Shown in pieces: positions 21,716 to 28,457 of a stretch of 64,000 bases of DNA. The notes under the pieces were generated by a model. That model worked only from the letters and a program-made list of their open reading frames with translations. It was not told the origin of the DNA and ran no database searches. This DNA comes from DATBAT01 sp036271375 (GTDB taxonomy: Bacteria; Acidobacteriota; Terriglobia; Terriglobales; Acidobacteriaceae). Position 1 is the first letter of the stretch. The number at the start of each line of letters is the position of its first letter. Location: assembly GCA_036271375.1 (NCBI GenBank), contig DATBAT010000258.1, forward strand, positions 27,122 to 91,121, written 5' to 3'. The translations under genes were made by a program, and so were the position numbers.

Positions 21716-24217
21716 ATGGAACCTGGTGCCCCAAAAAAGATCAATAAGTACGACGTTCTAGGCCTGATCGGCCGCGGTGGCATGGGAGTGGTCTACAAGG
21801 CCATCGATAGCTCTCTTGATCGCCTGGTTGCCATCAAGATGGTCACCAGCGCGGACGATTCACACGGCGACCTTCTCAAACGCTTCTACCGCGAAGCGCA
21901 GTTCACCGCTAATCTCCGCCATCAGAATATCGTCACGGTCTACGAACTGGGAGACTTTGAAGGCAGGCCCTACCTGGTGATGGAGTATCTCGCCGGTCAG
22001 AGCTTAGAGTCGATGCTTGCCCGTCAACCCATGAGCCTGCGCCAGCGGGTCAGCCACGTTCGGCAACTTTGTAACGGCCTGCACTACGCGCATTCCCGCC
22101 AACCCAGCGTGATTCATCGTGATATCAAACCAGCAAACATCGTTGTTCTTGAAGACGGTACGGCCAAGATCGTTGACTTCGGCATTGCGCGCCTCGACCA
22201 ATCCAACGACACGCGTTCGGGACAGATCATGGGCAGCTATCACTACATGTCTCCGGAACAGATCGAGAACGAACAACTCGATGGCCGCACCGATATCTTC
22301 TCCGCCGGCGTCGTTCTCTACCAACTCCTGACGTTGACACTTCCGTTCGAAGGCAGTGGTATCGCGCAGACGCTGCACCGTATCGTGAAGAGTCCGCCAG
22401 CTCCGCTAAATCAATTCCTCAAAGAATATCCCGCGGGGCTTGACGACATCATTGCCCGTGCGCTGGCCAAGAACAGGAACGAACGATACCAGTCAGCTTC
22501 GGAGTTTGCATTTGACCTGACGCAAATTGAAGACGAACTGGGCCGCGGACTGTTCGACGATCACATTCAGCGCGCGGAAGAATATTTGCGCGGTTCTGAG
22601 TTTGACCGCGCCAAGCAGGAACTGGTTAGGGTGTTGGACGTCGATCGCCATCACGCTCGCGCCGACGAGCTGATGAAGGAAGTGCAGCAGGCAATATCAA
22701 GGCAGCATCGCAAGATACGCGCCCGGGATTTTCGTGCCCACGCGGAAGAAGCCTTGGAGCAGAGCCATTTCAACGAGGCCCTGAGTTTTATCGATCAGGC
22801 GATCGGCCTGGATAATACCGACACGACTCTTCAGGAATTCCGCGGACAAATATCGGAATTGCAGGCGCAAGGCAAGCGAGTCAATGAGCTTTTGGACCAA
22901 GCCGAACGGGCTTGCGCCAGCCACGACTTGGATGAGGCCTCCCGTGCCGTCGAAGCGGCGCTGAATATCGACAGCAATTCGCCAAGAGCGCGCACCCTCA
23001 AAGCGGTCATTGAAGCGAAGCTGCTGGAGCGAGAAAAGACGCGCCAGTTGCAGGAAAAACTGGCCTCCGCGCGGGAACGCCTCAGTGCGGGGAACTTCTC
23101 GGAAGCCCTTGCATTTCTTCGCCAGGCGGAAAAGCTTGATCCTACGGTGTCCGGTCTGCGCGGCCTGATTGCGGTTGCCGAATTCGGACAACAGGAACAA
23201 GCCCGGCAGAAAGTTGTAGGCAAGGCCACGCTTGAAATTCACGACGCGCTCAGCCGGCAGGACGCGCCCCTGGCCCGCAATCTAGCCGCCTCCGCGCTGG
23301 AGAAATTTCCCGAAGACCGCAGCCTTCTCGATTTGAAGGCTTCGATGGACCGGCAGATTGAAGCGCAACGCCGCGAACAGATTGCAGAAATCAGGAGCCG
23401 AACTGCGGCGAGGGAATTCGACGAGGCAGAACGGCAGTTAGCGTCTGCACGACGCGAATTGGGAGACACGCCGGAGTTCCAACAACTGGCCAATGAAATT
23501 CAGTCCTCGCGAACCGCGCAGAACGAAGAGAAGTTGCGCCGGCCTGCCGCCGGCGATTCAGGGGCTTCTTCATGGCAGTTCGGGCAGCGCAGTTCACGGG
23601 ACTTACCTGCGTCGGGTGGTTCGACAAATCTCAGAACCGGACGTCAACGCCCCGAAGACCACAGCGTAGCAGAGCTGACGCCGCTCGCCGGAATTCCCAT
23701 CCCCGATACAACACCCAGACCTGTTCCGCCCCCGGACGTGCAGCCCCTGCCCACAGGGTGGCAGCAAGAAACTTTGAGTGCTGTTGAGAAACAACTCGCC
23801 AACTTCATTGGACCTCTGGCCAGACTTGCGGTGAGACGGGCAAGCTCCAGAACCACCGACCTGGACCACCTCTACGAGATGCTTTCTACGAGCGTGGCAA
23901 GCGCAGAAGACCGCCGAACGTTTCTTGCCGGAAAGATCAAAGGCAGTGCGCCGGGGACAGGTGCTCGATCGACCGGGCCGCAAGTTCCCGCGGCCGCGGC
24001 CAATGCCGCATCTCGCGCCGAACTCACCCCGGCGGCAACGGATCAAGCCACAAAACGCTTGGCACGACACGTAGGTCCACTAGCCGGGGTGCTGGTAAAA
24101 CGCACAGTCCAACGGGCAGACAACCTGCGGCATCTCTATGAGCTTCTATGCGAGCACATCGACTCGCAGCCAGCACGAGACCACTTTCTGCAAGAAGCCG
24201 GCTTCGGTAAGAACTAG
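21716..24217 (+). CDS. Ser/Thr protein kinase with helical/TPR-like repeats and two copies of a shared module
   Basis: This 833-residue Hanks-type kinase looks active: glycine loop GRGGMGVV at 19-26, Lys41 in VAIK, HRD at 134-136 in IHRDIKPAN, DFG at 154-156, and SPEQ. The kinase domain covers about 12-275. A long helical region (about 285-620) with TPR-like spacing follows (ALEQSHFNEALSFIDQAIGL, DLDEASRAVEAALNIDSNSP). The C-terminus carries two copies of a ~50-residue module: LANFIGPLARLAVRRASSRT and LARHVGPLAGVLVKRTVQRA, each followed by a DLxHLYE-type helix. No membrane helix is seen, so it is cytoplasmic. The start at ATG 21716 is the first in frame. The adjacent FHA proteins are attractive substrates or readers. 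Confidence 0.92.
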   Translation: MEPGAPKKINKYDVLGLIGRGGMGVVYKAIDSSLDRLVAIKMVTSADDSHGDLLKRFYREAQFTANLRHQNIVTVYELGDFEGRPYLVMEYLAGQSLESMLARQPMSLRQRVSHVRQLCNGLHYAHSRQPSVIHRDIKPANIVVLEDGTAKIVDFGIARLDQSNDTRSGQIMGSYHYMSPEQIENEQLDGRTDIFSAGVVLYQLLTLTLPFEGSGIAQTLHRIVKSPPAPLNQFLKEYPAGLDDIIARALAKNRNERYQSASEFAFDLTQIEDELGRGLFDDHIQRAEEYLRGSEFDRAKQELVRVLDVDRHHARADELMKEVQQAISRQHRKIRARDFRAHAEEALEQSHFNEALSFIDQAIGLDNTDTTLQEFRGQISELQAQGKRVNELLDQAERACASHDLDEASRAVEAALNIDSNSPRARTLKAVIEAKLLEREKTRQLQEKLASARERLSAGNFSEALAFLRQAEKLDPTVSGLRGLIAVAEFGQQEQARQKVVGKATLEIHDALSRQDAPLARNLAASALEKFPEDRSLLDLKASMDRQIEAQRREQIAEIRSRTAAREFDEAERQLASARRELGDTPEFQQLANEIQSSRTAQNEEKLRRPAAGDSGASSWQFGQRSSRDLPASGGSTNLRTGRQRPEDHSVAELTPLAGIPIPDTTPRPVPPPDVQPLPTGWQQETLSAVEKQLANFIGPLARLAVRRASSRTTDLDHLYEMLSTSVASAEDRRTFLAGKIKGSAPGTGARSTGPQVPAAAANAASRAELTPAATDQATKRLARHVGPLAGVLVKRTVQRADNLRHLYELLCEHIDSQPARDHFLQEAGFGKN

Positions 24218-24342
24218 CGGCCCGTCGCTCTCCGCAGCGGACGACCAAGCCTTTCTGGACCTACGCGAAGACCGGTGTCTCGATCGTTATTACGACTCAG
24301 TCCCTCCTTTGCGACTAGCCTTATAAAGAGATCTCTTCCGGA

Positions 24343-25107
24343 CTATTTGAAGGTGGCGGTGCTGCGAAGCAGTTCGTCACGGTGACCCGAGCCGTCGGTC
24401 ACCGCGTCGAATGCCGGACCACCCAGCGGGCTTGCTTTCATCGCACCGCGAATCGCCGCGTTCACTTTGTCGAGTGCTTCCGCGTTGGCTGCGATGTAGA
24501 GGATTGAAAACGTGTTGGGCGGGTGAGTGTGGATGGCCTCCAGGTCGATTTCGTATTCGTGAATCGTTCCGTCACTCAGTAGCTTTTCCAAGAGGGGCAC
24601 GATCAGGTTCTTAGCTAGCGTATCCACCGCATCCTCGGGCGCGGATTCCTTTAACTTGTACATTCCCACGTGGGTGTAGACGTCCTTCCACGTTCCCGGC
24701 TGCCAGTTATAGTAGGTGCTTACGTAAAGCCCATCAAAGTGCTTGGTCGCGGCGGTAAACACGGGAGAGGTCGCGGTGCCGTTCTTATAAGACTGGTCGA
24801 GCACGTTGAGCACGGCGGCCATCGACATCCCCGACCACCAGTCGTCGTGGGTTTCGCCGTCCGCCTGGTGAATCAGGTTGGTGTCGTTGCCATAACCAAC
24901 GATGGTTCCGCTGGCGATGTTCTTATCCATCAGGGCGCGGTCGGTTGCTGTGGCCTTGTCCATCTCACCCCATTGAGCGCGTGGGATGGCCCAGTTGGCG
25001 ACGTAGCTATACATCGGCGGTTTCTCTTTCACTTCCTGCGCGTGCGCCGCCAAGGCCACCATCGCGATCGCACCGATCATGAGAACTCTGCCCATCAATT
25101 TGTTCAT
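24343..25107 (-). CDS. Secreted protein of unknown function
   Basis: I take the start at 25107, giving MNKLMGRVLMIGAIAMVALA and AHA as a cleavable signal peptide, preceded by GGAGAC; an upstream in-frame start at 25203 would spoil the signal. The mature protein is about 230 residues with no membrane helix. Visible pieces are MYSYVANWAIPRAQWGEMDK, GYGNDTNLIHQADGETHDDW and YKLKESAPEDAVDTLAKNLI. The last suggests a dimeric alpha-beta barrel-like arrangement seen in many small secreted proteins, but I do not recognise the family. It is probably monocistronic. The leader contains a small GCCCC-TAA-GGGGC hairpin (25129-25141). Confidence 0.75.
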   Translation of the reverse strand: MNKLMGRVLMIGAIAMVALAAHAQEVKEKPPMYSYVANWAIPRAQWGEMDKATATDRALMDKNIASGTIVGYGNDTNLIHQADGETHDDWWSGMSMAAVLNVLDQSYKNGTATSPVFTAATKHFDGLYVSTYYNWQPGTWKDVYTHVGMYKLKESAPEDAVDTLAKNLIVPLLEKLLSDGTIHEYEIDLEAIHTHPPNTFSILYIAANAEALDKVNAAIRGAMKASPLGGPAFDAVTDGSGHRDELLRSTATFK

Positions 25108-25204
25108 AGTGTCTCCATTCTTGAAATTCGCCCCTAAGGGGCATCGAAAGGTGTGCACTCTAATTAGCGGGAACGGCACGCGAAAACTGGCACGGTTGTG
25201 CAAA

Positions 25205-25240
25205 CTTTACAAAACGTTCCGCGTGGAACGTTTCGTATAG
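25205..25240. repeat. Palindromic element, imperfect copy (parS-like core)
   Basis: CTTTACAAAACGTTCC at 25205-25220, loop GCGT, then GGAACGTTTCGTATAG at 25225-25240. Fourteen of 16 pairs match. The core GTTCCGCGTGGAAC also occurs in a perfect copy at 32949-32988. This copy lies just past the end of the decayed Fn3 gene on the minus strand, where it could also act as a terminator. Confidence 0.7.
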
Positions 25241-25261
25241 ACAGATTTGTGATGACAGTGA

Positions 25262-26222
25262 CTACGCGGCATTCCCAATTTGGGACTTCACCTTAATGGC
25301 CGGTGACCGAGACGGCGCCAAAAAGGTTCTGCGTAAATACAAGGGGAGAAAATGCGCAACTCTGACTGTTGCAAGTGCCCCCGAAGGAAGTGTATTGACA
25401 AAAACGGGTTGGGGGGACGAAGGCAGAACACATGTGTTGCCCGATGGTGTTTGGGGGAAACCAACATGCGAGAGAGGCGAGCCACCCGTGTTCGTGGGCA
25501 GATCGAAGGTGACGGCATATGTGCAATAGCAACCGAAGCATGCGGTGAAAGAGGCATGAAGATTGAGGACGTTGTCGGGGGCTGTGATGGCGTTGGAGGC
25601 CGACGAGGAAGGTCCGGGTCCAAGAGCATTGTTGGCAGTGACGGTGAAGGTGGAGTTGATCCCAATGTTGCCACGGTCACTGACCGGCACGGGCAGACAA
25701 CCACCGTTATTCACGCCACTGAACGTAGCCGAGGTTGTACCGGGAGCAACCGTTTGGGTTGAGTTGCCCGAACCGTGCATGGTCACGGTGTATCCGGTGA
25801 GCGCTCCACCACCCCCTAAGGTCCCCGGCGGCGTCCAATTTACGGCGATTTGCTGGAAGAACGCACTGGCCGAAACACTGGACGTAGATCCGGTGGGAGC
25901 GCTCACGCAATTACAGCGAAGTCGCTCACGTCAACTCCAGCGTAGCGGACAAGTTGTAGACATCGAACTGGCCGCTGCTGGTGACGGCATCGACGTAAAG
26001 GCGCAGGGTGGCCTTCTTGATGGTAGAGCCGGTAGGAACCCCGGCGAGATTGAACTTCATGAAGGTGGTGGTGTTAGATCTGACGGCATCGATGACGCTA
26101 GTGCGATAGTTGGTGTTGGGGGAGGAGCTGTTTACAAAGGTGTCGGAAGTAGGCGGCGCCTGCTGCGCCAGCAAAGGCAGTGACATCGCCCACAGAGCAA
26201 GGACGGCGCGACGGAATGACAT
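25262..26222 (-). pseudogene. Decayed secreted DNRLRE/Fn3 protein
   Basis: The 5' part (26222 down to 25926) encodes a signal peptide (MSFRRAVLALWAMSLPLLAQ) and the first ~75 residues of a DNRLRE domain (TFVNSSSPNTNYRT, TFMKFNLAGVPTGSTIKKAT, LRLYVDA), then stops. The second part (25906 down to 25262) is in another frame and encodes fibronectin type III sequence: FFQQIAVNWTPPGTLGGGG, LTGYTVTMHGSGNSTQTVAP, NSTFTVTANNALGPGPSS. The frame change and the missing second half of the DNRLRE domain indicate a deletion plus frameshift. Intact relatives are long surface proteins; this one is unlikely to be made as a single chain. A sequencing error alone would not restore the missing portion. Confidence 0.7.
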
Positions 26223-26275
26223 GACTCATCCCCCAGACGATTTAGAAGCTGGGCCCGACGGGGAGAAACAGCGCC

Positions 26276-26293
26276 CATTAGGGGCGCCTAATG
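26276..26293. repeat. Small perfect hairpin upstream of the DNRLRE remnant
   Basis: CATTAGG-GGCG-CCTAATG forms a 7-bp stem with a four-base loop, about 55 bases upstream of the minus-strand start at 26222. It could be an operator or leader hairpin of that decayed gene. Confidence 0.35.
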
Positions 26294-26363
26294 TGTAAGC
26301 GGGAATTTGGGGCGGGGACTGTAACGCAATCAGAAATTATTTGGCGATCACCGGCTCATATGG

Positions 26364-26543
26364 CTAATTCCTCGCCTGATCCGTGGAACTGCCTGCGACC
26401 TCACTCTTTGCGCCCTCGGGATCTACCGCTCCCTGCAGTTCGGCAGAGCCGGTAGATCCTTTGGCGCCGACAGGACCGACGAGACCTAGCGATCCGGCGG
26501 CGCCTGTCGTCCCCCTCACAAACTTCGGAATCCCGTAGTCCAT
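26364..26543 (-). pseudogene. Short collagen-like (Gly-X-Y) remnant
   Basis: On the minus strand, an ATG at 26543 opens a 59-residue frame containing GTTGAAGSLGLVGPVGAKGS followed by TGSAELQGAVDPEGAK, a collagen-like Gly-X-Y run. An in-frame stop lies shortly upstream of the ATG and no signal peptide is present, so this is probably the tail of a once longer surface protein. Together with the adjacent Fn3/DNRLRE fragment it marks a region of decayed exported proteins. Confidence 0.45.
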
Positions 26544-26918
26544 CGGTTCCTTGAATTTCGGGGGTGGCTCGCTCTATATAGAGCGGGAATTCGCCGAAAG
26601 AACTGCAACGGCTGGGAATATTTCTTGATGACGTGGGGCAGGTGTCCATCGGTTGTCCAGGCAAAAGCGCACATTCCTCTGTCGTTCGCCAGGCTGAACC
26701 GCAGAGGGTTTGAAAAGAAAGACTTATTGGTAGTAGTGCAGAGTTTTGGATTTGCACGGGGTCGCTTTAGCATTGCCGCTCGTGGCATCATAGTGGGGCA
26801 TGATGATCCCAAAAGGAAAGCGTCCGGCGATCCTCGGCGGATGGCTCAGACGCTGGCGCGTTTGAGGGCAAAGGCAGTAATCAGGAGACAGAGACGCCGC
26901 CGTCGCTCATAACGCTCT
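26544..26918. other. Region without a supported gene
   Basis: Several overlapping short frames exist on both strands, including one of 95 residues on the plus strand (26625-26912) ending in a poly-Arg tail. None shows recognisable domains or good start context. It is likely further debris of the exported-protein remnants plus the promoter of the gene at 26919. Confidence 0.4.
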
Positions 26919-27719
26919 ATGCCCTCATCTGACGATCTTAAAGGGGTGATTAGCTCGCTAGAACGGACATTGGACTATTGGTCATTTTGGTTAACAGTCT
27001 TTACGTTGCTTGTTGTTGTTGGGCTAGTAATCGAATATGAACACGATGTAAGAGAGCTCATCAAAAACTTTAAGTGGAAGTTGCTGCAAACCGTGATTGG
27101 CGGAATCCTCGTCACCGTCGGCGTAGCTGGGGAATTAATAGTCCAGTATGAAGCTTCTAAAGTCGAAACCGACCTTAGAACAGCCAGCCACCAAGTGGAA
27201 GCCGTCCTAGAAGCCGACGCCGCACAAGCCCGCAAAGAGGCAAAGCAAGCAGAAAATGACGCGGAGACCGCACGCGTAAAAGCAAATTCACTTGAGCAAG
27301 CAAATTTAAGACTCAGAGCTTTCGTCAAGCCACGAGACCTGACCAAGCAGGAATCCGATAACCTACTCGCAACCTGCAAAAGATTTCCGGGCCACTCCGT
27401 AAAAATCAAATCGTACATGCTGGATATGGACGGTATGATTCTTGCGATGGAGATTGAGCGCGTGCTAAGTCGGTGTCCACGGCTCAACGTATTCGATGCC
27501 CGCTGGGAATATTTGCCGGGCAAAGACCTCGTGCGCGCAGGACTAGCTATTAGCGGCCCACCATCGGAACATGAGTTTGTGGCGGCCTTAAAAAAGGCCC
27601 TATCGGTTGATGGCGAACTCTTTATTTCCAAATTATCACCCCCCGACACCCACGTCACTTCTGACGGCGATGCTGTGGTTATTCTCGTAGGAATGAAGCC
27701 ATTGCCCAGGATGAAGTAG
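26919..27719 (+). CDS. Two-TM coiled-coil membrane protein of unknown function
   Basis: The 266-residue product has two membrane helices near the N-terminus (about 22-42, FWLTVFTLLVVVGLVI, and 58-76, LLQTVIGGILVTVGVAGELI). A coiled coil follows at about 85-135 (VEAVLEADAAQARKEAKQAE). The C-terminal soluble domain begins FVKPRDLTKQESDNLLATCK and continues with KIKSYMLDMDGMILAMEIER. This combination of two helices, a coiled coil and an alpha/beta domain is seen in many uncharacterised proteins of soil bacteria. I do not assign a function. It appears to stand alone. Its A+T-richer wording and rarer codons at the 5' end may indicate transfer. Confidence 0.75.
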   Translation: MPSSDDLKGVISSLERTLDYWSFWLTVFTLLVVVGLVIEYEHDVRELIKNFKWKLLQTVIGGILVTVGVAGELIVQYEASKVETDLRTASHQVEAVLEADAAQARKEAKQAENDAETARVKANSLEQANLRLRAFVKPRDLTKQESDNLLATCKRFPGHSVKIKSYMLDMDGMILAMEIERVLSRCPRLNVFDARWEYLPGKDLVRAGLAISGPPSEHEFVAALKKALSVDGELFISKLSPPDTHVTSDGDAVVILVGMKPLPRMK

Positions 27720-27872
27720 GCCAAAACCGGGGAAATACCAGCCACGGTCTCACCGTCCTAATCCTGTGGAAATTGAACTGATCCACTACCACTTATTTTC
27801 GTTGGTGGAAAAGGCGAAGGCCTGTGTTACCCTCTCCGGTCTGTTCTAAACGGCAGAATCTAAGGGGCTTAT

Positions 27873-28457
27873 TTGGAAACCCCGCAGTCTCAAGACGTCA
27901 CCGGTTTGCTGCGCGCATGGAGCGGCGGAGATGAAGACGCGCTGTCGAAACTGGCTCCGCTGGTGTATCACGAATTGCATCAGGCGGCGCGGCGACATAT
28001 GGCCGGAGAAAGGTCTGGACATACCCTTCAAGCGACCGCTCTTATTAATGAAGTCTATTTGCGGCTGATTCGCGCCAAGCCCACTGACTGGCAGAACCGC
28101 GCGCATTTTTTTGCCGTCTCGGCGCAGATGATGCGGCGCATCCTCACCGACTTTGCCCGTGCGCGCAACTATCAGAAGAGAGGCGGCCGCACGCCACACC
28201 TTCCGCTCGATGAAGCGCTGGTGATATCCCCGGAACCGGATGCCGATTTGGTTGCGCTGGACGATGCGTTGAAACGTCTTTCTCAAGTGGACGAGCGCAA
28301 GGGCCGGGTGGTGGAGTTACGCTTCTTTGGCGGACTCGATGTCAAAGAGACGGCCGAAGTGTTGAAGGTTTCCGACGAGACGGTGATGCGGGACTGGAAA
28401 CTGGCCAAGGTCTGGCTGCTGCGCGATCTGAGCGGAAATAACCATGATGGATGCTGA
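27873..28457 (+). CDS. ECF-type RNA polymerase sigma factor
   Basis: This 194-residue sigma factor has only regions 2 and 4. Region 2 is at about 10-85 (LLRAWSGGDEDALSKLAPLV, LIRAKPTDWQNRAHFFAVSA, QMMRRILTDFARARNYQKRG), and region 4 at about 125-185 (LKRLSQVDERKGRVVELRFF, GGLDVKETAEVLKVSDETVM). These features match the planctomycete/acidobacterial ECF subgroup that is commonly encoded next to a Ser/Thr kinase. Start is TTG 27873, behind AAGGGG. The 3' end overlaps the kinase start by 14 bases, so the two are co-expressed and the kinase probably replaces a classic anti-sigma as regulator. Confidence 0.93.
   Translation: METPQSQDVTGLLRAWSGGDEDALSKLAPLVYHELHQAARRHMAGERSGHTLQATALINEVYLRLIRAKPTDWQNRAHFFAVSAQMMRRILTDFARARNYQKRGGRTPHLPLDEALVISPEPDADLVALDDALKRLSQVDERKGRVVELRFFGGLDVKETAEVLKVSDETVMRDWKLAKVWLLRDLSGNNHDGC

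Noticed and set aside
26625..26912. 95-residue plus-strand frame with poly-Arg tail
   Set aside because: No ribosome site, no domain, and it overlaps remnants of exported-protein genes.
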